From: AP-15 sp963790875
GTDB lineage: Bacteria > Pseudomonadota > Alphaproteobacteria > ATCC43930 > CGMCC-115725
Length of the DNA: 64,000 nt
Assembly (NCBI GenBank): GCA_963790875.1
Contig: CAWBQT010000003.1
Coordinates: 1,674,001-1,738,000 of the forward strand
Direction of reading: 5' to 3'
The first letter of the stretch is position 1. Every line of letters starts with the position of its first letter. The notes beneath the pieces were generated by a model. The model was not told the origin of the DNA, made no database searches, and was given only the letters and a program-made list of their open reading frames with translations. Positions 36,418 through 46,095 of the stretch are shown here, one piece after another. Made by a program: the position numbers and the translations under genes.

Positions 36418-37189
36418 CAGAACAACTCCCGAAATCGGTTAATCGACACCCCATGTGTTGTGGCTGTCGTCTGTATTCGACCCTCGGAAAATACCTACTG
36501 CTCAAGGACTGGGACTGCCCCACACCAAAGACGTCGAGCCTTGCAACTCAGTGGCCGGCCTGCGGGAGTGCTGGTGAGCGGGTTGTGGTGGTGCGACGGG
36601 GTCTGCCGCGCCGCCTTGGTGGCTCTGGCTCTAGTTTTGCAGGGGTTGGCGTCGCCGCCGGTGGGTCGGAGGCTGTGGTCGGGGCCCGGCGGCCTTGGCC
36701 GAGCCGGAGTTGCCTGGTAAATCCTGAGCGGTGATCACTGAGCGGGTGCGTATCCTTCAAGTTCCACCGCGCCCGGTCCGCGAAATGCCGTGGGCGGAGC
36801 TTAGATGACTCCGCAGCACCTGGCCGCGCCACCCGCATAGGGCCATTGGTATTTCGCGGCTTTAACAACCGGCGCGAGTTCGATCGAGCAGGACGGGATA
36901 AACCGCTGACGAACCCCGCACGGACGACGACCACACCGACCTTTGACCAGGAATTGGGCGGCTCAAATTCGCGGCTGCAGCCGTCACTCCGCGGCAGGCG
37001 CAAGGGCTGCACCATCATTCTTGACCAGCGCCGCGGAGACGCCCGCGGGGGCAGCGGGCGAGGCCGCTCAACGCGCCTAGGGCAATTCCGCCGGAAGCAA
37101 ATCGGAGTTGTCGGTTCGCCCGACTTCGGGGTCGAAGCGTCGGGCTTCGATCCCACCTCCGTGACAGCCGCGCCGTCTGTCGCTTCCGT
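36418..37189. other. Long stretch without a supported gene
   Basis: Open frames of up to 200 codons occur on both strands, but their composition (Arg/Pro rich) is what antisense or random GC-rich DNA gives. No promoter, repeat or family match was found. Confidence 0.5.
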
Positions 37190-37693
37190 TTAGCCGTTAG
37201 GTTCCATCAGCATGCGGAGCGCCCTGCGGCCGCGTGACAGGCGTGACCGAATCGTGCCGATCGGCACGTCAAGGATCGTCGCGGCCTCGTCATAGGAAAT
37301 GCTCTCGAGGCCGATCAGGAGAATTACTTGGCGCTGCTCCTCACAAATCCGCGCGAGAGCGCGATCGAGATCGCGCACGCACAGTCGCCATGCCGGATCG
37401 GTTGCGGCTGTGCCGAATGCTTTTGCATCGGGTAACGCGACGCTATCGTCGATCGCGACGGCTCTGCCTTCGCGAACGCTGCGTCGGACGAGATCCGTAT
37501 TCTGGTGATGCATGATGGTGAAGAGCCAGGCGCGGAGGTTGCTGCCCCACCGCCAAAAATGCTGCTTCGCGATGGCGCGCGCGAGGGTCTCCTGGACGAG
37601 GTCGTCCGCTCGCGAAACGTCGCGGGTCAAGGCCCGAGCATAGCGCCGCAGCCGCGGGATTTCCTTTTCGAGCAGTCCGCCGAAATCGTTCAC
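37190..37693 (-). CDS. ECF-type RNA polymerase sigma factor
   Basis: 167 residues, intact. Region 2: EIPRLRRYARALTRDVSRAD, LVQETLARAI and GSNLRAWLFTIMHHQNTDLV. Region 4: LESISYDEAATILDVPIGTI and RSRLSRGRRALRMLM, a helix-turn-helix for the -35 box. GTG start overlaps the stop of the preceding small ORF (GTGA), so translation is coupled. No anti-sigma gene with a membrane or ZAS domain is adjacent. A truncated duplicate lies at 19.4 kb. Confidence 0.92.
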   Translation of the reverse strand: MNDFGGLLEKEIPRLRRYARALTRDVSRADDLVQETLARAIAKQHFWRWGSNLRAWLFTIMHHQNTDLVRRSVREGRAVAIDDSVALPDAKAFGTAATDPAWRLCVRDLDRALARICEEQRQVILLIGLESISYDEAATILDVPIGTIRSRLSRGRRALRMLMEPNG

Positions 37694-37875
37694 TCCAGCC
37701 CCCTATGCTCTGACGAGAGAACACGTGGCGCCCCAGCAAAGCGCGCAGGCACAATCTCAATTACGGTGAAGCCTAATCCTTCCAGAGTCTGGTGCTCCAC
37801 CGCTCTCGATCGATCGGGAACGAGCTTCATACCGGCCTCGCCGTGTCGTCGTGTATTTCGGTACAGGATCTTCAT
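37690..37875 (-). CDS. Small protein translationally coupled to the ECF sigma factor
   Basis: 61 residues from ATG 37875: MKILYRNTRRHGEAGMKLVP, AVEHQTLEGLGFTVIEIVPA, ending SSEHRGLE. Its TGA overlaps the GTG of the sigma gene by the 4-nt GTGA. The reading frame and residues are conserved in the truncated duplicate module at 19.2 kb. I do not recognise a family. Candidate regulator of the sigma factor, by position only. Confidence 0.5.
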   Translation of the reverse strand: MKILYRNTRRHGEAGMKLVPDRSRAVEHQTLEGLGFTVIEIVPARFAGAPRVLSSEHRGLE

Positions 37876-38200
37876 ACCCACTCGCACGACCCGTCGGTGC
37901 CGACACCTCCCGAACATGCCGCCATGCGCCAATTGCGGGTAGCTTCGGAAATTACCTATGGTGGGTGGACCGACGTCAGGATGTGTCAGACGTGACGTCC
38001 GCCGGCCGAGAGATCGGAGCTTCGCCGGCAGGGCGGTACCTGCAGGACGCCGCAGCCGATCTGCGCAACCGACCGCAGTTGACGTCTGCACGCTCCCCGC
38101 TTGGCCGATCAGGTTGCGGCCATTCTCGCTAACCGAACTTGGCCGATTGGGGCAGGTTGAACGAGGTAAGTGGTTGACTTCTTTCGACTGGACCCACGAA

Positions 38201-40042
38201 GGTCTTCACTACACGGGGGATGTCGGGGCGATCTGAGAGGCGCTGATTTTGGGCTCCGGTTGGGCGGGAAGGACGAGTTTGAGCTTGTCGAGGAGGAGCG
38301 CGAGCTCGGGTTCTGGCTCGGTGTAGCGGGTCAGCACCAGCTCGCGGCCGTCAGTCGTCGGGACATGCAGGTCGATCATCTGCACGGCGGCGAACTTTTC
38401 GATGGCACTGCGCGGGGTGGAACCGGGCGCGAAGGCGTGGAGGCGCCGACCGAGCGTGACGTGGAGGCAATATGCGAGGAAGGCGATGAAGATATGCGCC
38501 TCGATGCGCGCCTCGTCCTGATGAAAGATCGGCCGGATGGCGAGGTCGCTCTTGAGGTTCTTGAATGCCTCCTCGACGCTGACGAGCTGGAGGTACAAGC
38601 CCCACAGCCGCGCCGGATCGTCGTCGGTGAGATTGGTGCGCAAGAGATACCGGCCCTCGCGCCGTCGGGCCCGGCGCAGCTTGGCGCGATCGAGGCGATA
38701 GCTGAGGGCGGCGCTGTCCGCAGCCACCTCGATCGCGATCAGACGCCAAGCGGTTCGGGCCTGCTTGCGCGCGGCGCCGAGCCGCATCAGCAGCTCTTCG
38801 CGCGTCAGCTTCATACCAGCGAGCTGCTTGAGCCGTGCCCACAACCATTTCAGCTGGCGGCGGCGCATCGCCCGTTCTTTGGCGACCCGGTCGGTGCTTT
38901 GCGCGAAGACGTAAAGTTCGCCGTCTTGGGGCAGCAGCTTGACTTGCACACCCGGCCGGGCGTCCTGCCAGGGCTTGGCAACGAGAGCCTTCTCCAGCCG
39001 GGTCAGACGGCCCTTCGGCGTACCGACCAGATACTGCACCGGCGGATCGGCGGCGCGCATCTCGGCCAGCACCGCTTCGGTCGGTACGCCGCGGTCCATC
39101 AGCCAAATCCGCCGTGCCTTGCCGTACTGCCGCTCGATGCGGTCGAGAAAACCGCGCAGCGTCGTCTTGTCCGCCGTGTTGCCCGGCAATACCTCGTAGG
39201 CGAGCGGCAGCCCTTCTGGCGTCACCACCAGCGCGATGATTACCTGCACGCAGTCGCCTCGGTGGTCGCGCGAATAACCGTGCCGACGTTTGTCGCCTTC
39301 CGGAAACGGCGGATCGCTCTCGAAATAGGTGCTCGTCAGATCGTAGAGCAGCACATCGAAGTTGACGTTGAACAGGTCGCGCCAACGCCCGACCAGATGG
39401 TCGAACAGCGCTTGCTTGTGTTCGAGCAGCCGATCGTGACAGCGGTAGAGCTTGTGGATCTCCGCCAGTCCGACATCCTCGCCCAGCAGGTCGGCCATGG
39501 CGCTGTGCTCGAACCATTGGCGATGCAAGTGCCACTCGCTGCCCGGCGCCAGCAGCCGGTAGGTCGCCAAGAGCAACAGCACCTGGTGCCAGCGTGTCCC
39601 CTTGCGGCTGGGGCCGAGCCTCCCGGCCCAGAACTCATCGAGCGCCAGTTCGCGCCACAGGTTCACCGCCAGCCAGCACCCGCCCCATTGCCGCGGCCGG
39701 CGCAGCCGCAGCTCGCTGAGCTTCAGCCGGACGATCGAGGCGTCCGGCAGCACCCCCTCGCAGCGGTCTTCCGGGAACAGCGACAAGGTGCGCGGCGCCG
39801 GCGCTCCGGCCTCCAGGACGGCGATCGACTTGCGCCAAGCCAGTTCCTGAGAATCGTTGATCTCGCCCAGGTACAGCAGCGGCCGCTGTACCACACGGCC
39901 GCCGCCGACCCGGCAATTCTCCACGATGCTCCAGTAACGGTGCTCTTTGCCGTCCTTCTTGCGCTTGGTGTGGCGGAGAAACATGACGCTGCGAATTATA
40001 CGCGCGGCAGCCACCCCGAAAATGGCCCAGGTCTTCACTACA
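38201..40042 (-). mobile_element. IS1634-like element
   Basis: One intact transposase gene fills the element. A 13-bp sequence GGTCTTCACTACA occurs in direct orientation at both edges (38201-38213 and 40030-40042). I could not define inverted repeats with certainty, so the ends are approximate. Confidence 0.65.
38209..39984 (-). CDS. IS1634-family transposase
   Basis: 591 residues from MFLRHTKRKKDGKEHRYW. The catalytic part has LLYDLTSTYFE (first Asp), RIWLMDRGVPTEAVLAEMRA (second Asp) and LVSVEEAFKNLKSDLAIRPI (Glu), followed by a family-typical HIFIAFLAYCLHVTL helix. All DDE residues are present, so it should be active. ATG 39984 is preferred over 40038 by homology. Confidence 0.88.
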   Translation of the reverse strand: MFLRHTKRKKDGKEHRYWSIVENCRVGGGRVVQRPLLYLGEINDSQELAWRKSIAVLEAGAPAPRTLSLFPEDRCEGVLPDASIVRLKLSELRLRRPRQWGGCWLAVNLWRELALDEFWAGRLGPSRKGTRWHQVLLLLATYRLLAPGSEWHLHRQWFEHSAMADLLGEDVGLAEIHKLYRCHDRLLEHKQALFDHLVGRWRDLFNVNFDVLLYDLTSTYFESDPPFPEGDKRRHGYSRDHRGDCVQVIIALVVTPEGLPLAYEVLPGNTADKTTLRGFLDRIERQYGKARRIWLMDRGVPTEAVLAEMRAADPPVQYLVGTPKGRLTRLEKALVAKPWQDARPGVQVKLLPQDGELYVFAQSTDRVAKERAMRRRQLKWLWARLKQLAGMKLTREELLMRLGAARKQARTAWRLIAIEVAADSAALSYRLDRAKLRRARRREGRYLLRTNLTDDDPARLWGLYLQLVSVEEAFKNLKSDLAIRPIFHQDEARIEAHIFIAFLAYCLHVTLGRRLHAFAPGSTPRSAIEKFAAVQMIDLHVPTTDGRELVLTRYTEPEPELALLLDKLKLVLPAQPEPKISASQIAPTSPV

Positions 40043-40416
40043 GTCGTTTTTCATCATTTTCTGTAGATCGGCCCCTTATTTCTCAATTACTTGCCGGATC
40101 AAAAATCGAAAACCCCGCCGCCAATCGGCGAAGTCAGGCTAAGCCGGATATTCGACACCGAAAAGATCGGGTAAGGCTGTTCGAACCGACCAAATTGACG
40201 CCGTAGTGTCTGAATTGAGGCGTGCCGGAGCCCGCAGAGGCTGGAATGAGCACTGTCGCTCTCGCCCGGCGGAGCCGGTCAGAAAGGGAACCTCGTCCGG
40301 CCTATTCTCAGCCCGGAACGAGTTTTTTAAAATCAACCAAATAACATTGCTTGCGAGCTCGCGAGATATGTCGGCTCGCTCGCGCAGGGCAAGGCGCCCG
40401 CCACACGCGCTCTTGG
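40043..40416. other. Intergenic region without a supported gene
   Basis: Lies between the IS1634 element and the 3' end of the giant sensor gene. No protein-like frame and no strong repeat was seen. Confidence 0.5.
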
Positions 40417-43400
40417 TCAGCCGGGAGACTGTGGCGCAGCGCCTGGGGCGGCGGCGAGCGCCAAGCGGATCAGCGCCGAGAGCGAGTGCGAGCCGGTCTT
40501 CTTCATGACCGCGGCGCGATGGTTTTCGACCGTGCGCTGGCTGATGCCGAGGTCGGCGGCAATATTCTTGCTGGGATGGCCGGCCAGCACCAGCTCCATG
40601 ATCTGGCGCTGGCGTGCGGTCAGGCCGGCGAGGCGCGTCGCCGCCGCCTCCCGCCGCACCGAAAGCCTGGTCGAATCCCGAGCCTGTTCCAAGGCATGCT
40701 CGATGCTGGCGAGCAGTTCGTCGCGGCGGATCGGCTTTTCGATGAAATCCACCGCCCCGGCCTTCATCGCCTCGACCGCCATCGGCACGTCGCCCTGGCC
40801 GGTGATCATGATGGCCGGCAGCCGAGTTTCCTCGCTCTTGAGCCGCTGCAGCAGTGCGAGCCCGCCCATGCCGGGCATCCGGGCATCGACCAGGAGGCAC
40901 TCTTCGCGCCCCCCTTCGCGCCCTGGGGGACGATAGGCATCGAGGAACGCCTCGGAACTGGCGTAGATCTCGACCGTCCAGCCGTCTTCCCGGAGCAGAT
41001 CGCGCATCGCTTCGCGCATTGCGCGGTCATCGTCGACGATGAAAACGGTCGCCCGTCGCGGGCTTTCGCCGGCCGCTTCGCCGGGCTGCCTCGTGTTCGC
41101 TGGCGCCGGCAGGCGCAAATCAGCAAGGCAGCGCTGAATAAGGGCTATCAGCTCCCTCGCGCTGACCGGCTTGTTCAGGTGCAGGTGGCCTCCGCGGGCG
41201 ATTTCGCGCAAGGCGTCGGTCGAGATATCGCCGGTCAGGACGACGGCTGGGACCTCGCGACCGAGCGCCTGCCGCAGACCGGCGACGACCTGCAGGCCGT
41301 TCAGGCCGTTCGGCAGATTGTAGTCGGCGAGGATGAGGTCCGGACCTATCGCCCCTCGCTGCGCCAATTCCAGCGCCTTGCTGCCATCCTCGACGGCCGT
41401 GGTGCGGTAACCTTCGTCCTCCAGCACGAGTGCCAGCATCTCGCGCACAGATGGCTCGTCCTCGACGACCAGGATGGCGGCGCTCCGATGCGCAGTTTCC
41501 CTTGCCTCGTGCCGGACCCGCTGGGGCCGCCATCGCGGCGCGTCGCTGACCAGCGGCACCTCGACCGCGAAGACCGAGCCTTTACCCGGAATCGATCGAA
41601 CGTCGACGGCGTGCCCCAGCAAGTCCGCCAGGCGTTCGACGATCGTGAGACCGAGGCCGAGCCCTTTGCTGCGCTCGCGGGCCGGATTGTCGAGCTGACG
41701 GAACTCCTGGAAAATTTCCGGGAGTTGTTCTTCGGGAATGCCGATGCCGGTGTCCCAGACCTCAATTCGCAGCTTGTCGCCGCGCCGTCGGCAGCCGAGC
41801 AGGATCTTGCCTTTAGTTGTGTATTTCACCGCGTTCGACAGCAGATTGCGGATCATCTGCTCGAGCAGACGAGGGTCGCTGCGCACGTTGCGGCTGCTCG
41901 GGACGACGCGCCAACCGAGGCGATGCGCCGTCGCGTGCAAATTGAACTGCGTGCGCAGCTGCTCGAGCACGGCATTGATCGGGAAATCGACCATCTCTCG
42001 GCGGACGATCCCGGCCTCGAGCTGGTTGATGTCGAGCAGCGTGTCCAGCATGCTCGACATGGAGGTGACAGTGTCGTCGAGCCTGCCGACCAGCCTCAAG
42101 GTGGCCTCGTCCTCGACCTTCTTCACCAATATTTCTTGCAGCAGGCTGATCGTCTGCAACGGCTGGCGCAGATCATGGCTGGCGGCGGCCAGGAATCTCG
42201 ACTTGCCGAGATTGGCCTGCTCGGCCTCCTGCCTGGCGGCCTCCAACGCCTCGGTCGCCTGTCTGCGATCGGTGATGTCGTCGATCGCCAGCAGGATCTT
42301 CCGTCCGCCGAGCGGGCCGTCGCGGATCTCCCGGGCATTCAGCAACAGCCGTCGCCAGCCGAGCAGCGGAAGCTCGATTTCGACCTCGTAATCGTCGACC
42401 GGGACGGGCTCGACCCGGACCCGCTCGAGGAAACCGCGTAATCCCGCAATTTCCGGGCGGCCGTCATCAGCGAGCTGCAGCACTCGGCCAACGGTTTCCT
42501 CGGGAGCGAGCGCGAAGGTCCGATAAAAGGAACGGCTGGCGGAGACGACCCGCAACTCCGCGTCGAGCACGACCAGCGGCTGGCGGATTGTGTCGATAAT
42601 GCTGTCGGAATAGGCGCGCGCCGCCCGGATCTCGCGCTCCGCCGCCTTTATCTCGGAGATGTCGGCGAAGGTGATGACCACCCCATCGATCCGGTTGTCC
42701 TGGGTGCGGTACGGGAGGATGCGGCGGACGTAGCAGGCACCGCCTTCGGCTTCGATCTCGCGTCCCAGCGGGGAAAGGCTGGTGAGCACTGCACGAGCAT
42801 CGGCGAGGAGATCGCGGTCGGCGGCGAGCGGGGTGAGATCGGCGAGCGGCCGGCCGATGTCGGTGGCGATGATCCGGAACAGGGATTTGGCCGCCGGCGT
42901 GAAGAAGCGGATGTTGAGCGCGCTGTCTAGGAACAGGGTCGCCACCCCGGAGCTGTCCAGGATGTTCTGCAGATCGTTGGCCGTGCCGCGCTGGCGTTCG
43001 AGCGTTTCCTGCAGCTGGCTGTTGAGGGCGGTCAGCTCTTCATTGAGTGATTGCAGCTCCTCTCGCGAGGTCATCAGCTCTTCGTTGGTCGATTGGAACT
43101 CCTCGTTCGCCGACATGGCTTCCTGGTTGATCGCCTTCTGCTCCTCGTTGGCGATCTCGAGGTCCTGGATGGCGCTCTGCAGCTCCTTGCGGGTGGCGTC
43201 GAGTTCCCGCTCGAGTTCGGTGATCTTCGGGAGGTCATCGGCCGGCTCGGCCGGTCGGTCCGCCCGCTGCTCGCGCACGGGTTCGTCGAAGAAGCTGACC
43301 AGCAGCAACTCCTCGCCGTCGCGCCGCACTGGATCGACCTCGATGCGGACCGCGAGCGTGCTTCCGCCGAAGCTCGCCTGTGCGCCGGTAGCGGTCGCGT

Positions 43401-45243
43401 GCGCGTGCTCCCGGCTCGCCTGCTGGATCGCCGCTCTGAGCTTGTTGCGCAGGCCCTCGCGCGCCATCGCGAGCAGATCGCGGCCGGGCTCGCCCTCGGC
43501 CACTTGCAAAAAGCGGTCGGTCGGCCCCGAGTAATAGAGGCACTCGTGCTTGCGATTGATCAGAACCGAGGCCGGCGCATATTTCTCGAGCAGCAAGCGT
43601 TGCGTGAGGTCGCGGACGCTGATCCCCCGCCCGGCCGCCGGGTGCGTCCCTCCCGGCCAAGTCGCTCGCGCAACTCCTCCCGAGCCGATTGGAAAATCGA
43701 CTTCTCCGGGCCGGCTGCGTCCGATCTGCCGGTAGATCCGCTGCGTCTTCGAGATCGGCTCGAAGCGGTCGTCGAGACTGCCCACCGTCTCGGAGTCGCC
43801 GAGCATCAGAATGCCGCCCTCGCTGAGCGCGAAATGGAACAGCAGAAGCACCCTTTCCTGCGCTTCGGGCTGTAGATAGATCAGCAGGTTGCGGCAGGAG
43901 ATCAGGTCGAGGCGCGAGAACGGCGGATCGGCCAAAACATCCTGGGTCGTGAACACCACCACCGCGCGCAAATCGGGCACCACCCGATAGCCGTGCTCCT
44001 CCTGGGTAAAAAAGCGGGCGAGACGCAACGGCGGCACATCCACCGCGATCAATTCCGGGTAGCGCCCCTCGCGGGCGAGGGCAACCGCGTCCTCGTCGAC
44101 ATCGGAGGCGAAGACCTGCAGCTTGATGTTCCGCTTCGCCGCCGTGATCGCCTCGATGAAAAGCATGGCGAGGGAATAGGTCTCCTCGCCGGTGCTGCAG
44201 CCGGCGACCCAGATGCGCAACGGCTGGTCCGCCGGATGCCGGCGGACCAGATCGGAGATCACCTCCTCCGCCAGCAATTCGAAGGCCTTCGGGTCGCGAA
44301 AGAAGCTGGTGACGTTGATCAGCAGATCCTTGGCCAGCAGTTCAAGTTCGCCGGAATTCTGGCGCAATATGTTGAGATAGCGGCCGCTGTCGTCGACCCC
44401 GGCCAGCGCCATGCGCCGCTCGACCCGGCGCAACAATGTGCCCGGCTTGTAGAGCGCGAAATCGTGTGCTGTCCTGCTGCGCAGGAGGTCGACGATCTCC
44501 GCCAACGAATTTGGGGGATCCTCGTCCGTCGCCCGGCCCTGCCGTTCCCCGTTGAGAACCCGCGCTCGACCGTATTTGGCGAGGATCTCGGGGATCTCCG
44601 CCACCGGGACCACACGGTCGACGGCGCCGGTCGAGATCGCGCTGCGCGGCATGCCGTCATACTCGGCCTCGCCCGGATCCTGCGCGATGACGAGCCCGCC
44701 TTGCTCCTTGACCGCCTTCAGCCCCAGGCTACCGTCGCTGCCGGTTCCCGACAGAATTACGCAGATCGCGCCTTCGCCGAGTTCTTCCGCGAGCGAGCGC
44801 AGGAAGAAGTCGAACGGCAGGCGCGCGCCGTGCCGCTCGAGCGGCTCCGAGAGGCGCAGGGCACCGCCGCGGATCGAGAGATAGGCGCCCGGCGGAATGA
44901 GATAGATATGTTCGGGCTCGATCGGCATCCCGTCTACGGCTTGTTGGACCTTCAGCGGCGTATGGCCGGCCAGCAGGTCGACCATCATGCTGGCATGCGT
45001 CGGATCGAGATGCTGGATCAGGATGAAGGCCATGCCGGTGCCGGCAGGGAGCACGGCAAGCAGCCTGCGGCAGGCATCGAGGCCGCCGGCCGACGCGCCG
45101 AGCCCGACGACGGAGAAACTTTCAGCCCCGAGCGGCGAGCCAAGCCTTTGCGGTAAAAGCCTGCTCGGCCGCGGGCGAGCCGCTCTAGCCTGTCGCGGAC
45201 GCGGTCCCATCATAGCGATGCACGCTCCTTCGGCATCGCGCAA
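40417..45243 (-). CDS. Giant CheB-CheR-PAS-histidine kinase-receiver-receiver-HTH fusion
   Basis: 1608 residues in one unbroken frame. CheB methylesterase about 43-225 (GASAGGLDA, IQHLDP, GTGSDGS); CheR methyltransferase about 245-505 (WVAGCSTGEETYSLAM); coiled coil about 672-755; PAS domains about 757-868 and 875-995; HisKA with His1023 (AASHDLRQPLQTI); HATPase to about 1240 (NLLSNAVKYT, GLGLGLTIVERL); receiver 1 with Asp1307; receiver 2 with Asp1453; LuxR/FixJ helix-turn-helix about 1543-1600 (LTARQRQIMELVLAG, GISQRTVENH). It has no transmembrane segment, so it senses in the cytoplasm. CheB-CheR-PAS-kinase hybrids are known; adding two receivers and the DNA-binding output to the same chain is unusual. 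Upstream on the same strand is a Crp/Fnr gene. Confidence 0.93.
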   Translation of the reverse strand: MRDAEGACIAMMGPRPRQARAARPRPSRLLPQRLGSPLGAESFSVVGLGASAGGLDACRRLLAVLPAGTGMAFILIQHLDPTHASMMVDLLAGHTPLKVQQAVDGMPIEPEHIYLIPPGAYLSIRGGALRLSEPLERHGARLPFDFFLRSLAEELGEGAICVILSGTGSDGSLGLKAVKEQGGLVIAQDPGEAEYDGMPRSAISTGAVDRVVPVAEIPEILAKYGRARVLNGERQGRATDEDPPNSLAEIVDLLRSRTAHDFALYKPGTLLRRVERRMALAGVDDSGRYLNILRQNSGELELLAKDLLINVTSFFRDPKAFELLAEEVISDLVRRHPADQPLRIWVAGCSTGEETYSLAMLFIEAITAAKRNIKLQVFASDVDEDAVALAREGRYPELIAVDVPPLRLARFFTQEEHGYRVVPDLRAVVVFTTQDVLADPPFSRLDLISCRNLLIYLQPEAQERVLLLFHFALSEGGILMLGDSETVGSLDDRFEPISKTQRIYRQIGRSRPGEVDFPIGSGGVARATWPGGTHPAAGRGISVRDLTQRLLLEKYAPASVLINRKHECLYYSGPTDRFLQVAEGEPGRDLLAMAREGLRNKLRAAIQQASREHAHATATGAQASFGGSTLAVRIEVDPVRRDGEELLLVSFFDEPVREQRADRPAEPADDLPKITELERELDATRKELQSAIQDLEIANEEQKAINQEAMSANEEFQSTNEELMTSREELQSLNEELTALNSQLQETLERQRGTANDLQNILDSSGVATLFLDSALNIRFFTPAAKSLFRIIATDIGRPLADLTPLAADRDLLADARAVLTSLSPLGREIEAEGGACYVRRILPYRTQDNRIDGVVITFADISEIKAAEREIRAARAYSDSIIDTIRQPLVVLDAELRVVSASRSFYRTFALAPEETVGRVLQLADDGRPEIAGLRGFLERVRVEPVPVDDYEVEIELPLLGWRRLLLNAREIRDGPLGGRKILLAIDDITDRRQATEALEAARQEAEQANLGKSRFLAAASHDLRQPLQTISLLQEILVKKVEDEATLRLVGRLDDTVTSMSSMLDTLLDINQLEAGIVRREMVDFPINAVLEQLRTQFNLHATAHRLGWRVVPSSRNVRSDPRLLEQMIRNLLSNAVKYTTKGKILLGCRRRGDKLRIEVWDTGIGIPEEQLPEIFQEFRQLDNPARERSKGLGLGLTIVERLADLLGHAVDVRSIPGKGSVFAVEVPLVSDAPRWRPQRVRHEARETAHRSAAILVVEDEPSVREMLALVLEDEGYRTTAVEDGSKALELAQRGAIGPDLILADYNLPNGLNGLQVVAGLRQALGREVPAVVLTGDISTDALREIARGGHLHLNKPVSARELIALIQRCLADLRLPAPANTRQPGEAAGESPRRATVFIVDDDRAMREAMRDLLREDGWTVEIYASSEAFLDAYRPPGREGGREECLLVDARMPGMGGLALLQRLKSEETRLPAIMITGQGDVPMAVEAMKAGAVDFIEKPIRRDELLASIEHALEQARDSTRLSVRREAAATRLAGLTARQRQIMELVLAGHPSKNIAADLGISQRTVENHRAAVMKKTGSHSLSALIRLALAAAPGAAPQSPG

Positions 45244-45339
45244 AGACGTTCAGAGTCGATAGGGCCCATCTCCACCGTGCTAGAGGTTTGAAGTCAGCCG
45301 CCCACCAGTCTTGATTGTGAGCCCTTGGAGCGGATGTTG

Positions 45340-45359
45340 TCGGTAATGTACATTACCGA
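45340..45359. promoter_or_regulatory. Perfect 20-bp palindrome upstream of the giant sensor gene
   Basis: TCGGTAATGTACATTACCGA, exact two-fold symmetry, centred about 106 bp before the sensor start in the 135-bp gap after the Crp/Fnr gene. Candidate operator for the sensor's own FixJ-type domain or for the Crp/Fnr protein. It does not resemble the TTGAT-N4-ATCAA Fnr/FixK box. Confidence 0.7.
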
Positions 45360-45378
45360 AGCCGATGCAGGCGAGTTT

Positions 45379-46095
45379 TTACTCATATGTTTTGGGCAGG
45401 TGAGAGGCGACGCGCGCCCGCACCAACAGGTAGCATTCGCAAAATTCCCGCACTAGGCCCGGCCGATCGAGCAACGTGACTTGCCGTCGGCCGCGCGCAA
45501 TCAAACCGGCACGTTCGAACTGCCGGGCGGCGATCGTGACGGTTGGCCTCTGGACACCGAGCATTTCGGCGAGCAAACTCTGAGTGATCAGCAGCCTGTC
45601 ATCGTCGCCGCGGTCACGCATGGTCAGTAGCCAGCGCGCCAGCCGCTGCTTCAGGCTGTGCGCGCCGTTGCACGCGACCGACACCAGGACCTGCTCGAGA
45701 AAGGCCTGGACGTAAGCGTACATGAGGCCTCGGAAGGATGGCATCGACCCCATCGCCCCGGTGAACACGGCGCGCGACATCCTTGTTGCGTTCCCGGGGA
45801 TCTGGACGAGAAGCCGGACGGAGGAACTCTCGGCACCGAAGACGGCCTGTATAGCGGTGCAGCCCTCCCTACCGATCGTTGCCATCTCGATGATGCTCCC
45901 GTCCGAATAGACCGCCACTGCCGAGACGACCCCGCTGTCGGGGAAGAATACATGGTCCAGCGGACGGTCAGCGTCCATTAGGACCTGTGCGCGTTCGCAA
46001 GGCATATGTTCAAGCTCCGGCATAAGATGCTGGAGATCGGCGGCTGGAAGGGCGAGTAATAGCCGGTTTCGGGGGCAGTTTGATGGAGCATTCAT
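45379..46095 (-). CDS. Crp/Fnr family transcription regulator
   Basis: 238 residues. cNMP-type beta barrel (HVFFPDSGVVSAVAVYSDGS, IEMATIGREGCTAIQAVFGA) and a HTH_Crp domain (SLLAEMLGVQRPTVTIAARQ, FERAGLIARGRRQVTLLDRP). No N-terminal Fnr-type cysteine cluster of four, so not an oxygen sensor of the Fe-S kind. Barrels of this form (AGRExxTxxxxVFG) often bind no known ligand. It sits immediately upstream of the giant sensor gene, same strand. Confidence 0.88.
   Translation of the reverse strand: MNAPSNCPRNRLLLALPAADLQHLMPELEHMPCERAQVLMDADRPLDHVFFPDSGVVSAVAVYSDGSIIEMATIGREGCTAIQAVFGAESSSVRLLVQIPGNATRMSRAVFTGAMGSMPSFRGLMYAYVQAFLEQVLVSVACNGAHSLKQRLARWLLTMRDRGDDDRLLITQSLLAEMLGVQRPTVTIAARQFERAGLIARGRRQVTLLDRPGLVREFCECYLLVRARVASHLPKTYE

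Noticed and set aside
36548..37156. 202-codon minus-strand frame
   Set aside because: Arg/Pro-rich composition, no ribosome-binding site, no motif, and overlapping frames on the other strand look equally open.
38201..40042. 13-bp direct repeat GGTCTTCACTACA as IS1634 target duplication
   Set aside because: IS1634 elements usually make 5-6 bp duplications and the repeat overlaps both ends of the transposase frame, so it may be part of the element; left undecided.
40351..42441. 696-codon plus-strand frame opposite the giant sensor gene
   Set aside because: Mirror frame of a conserved coding region; no recognisable protein.
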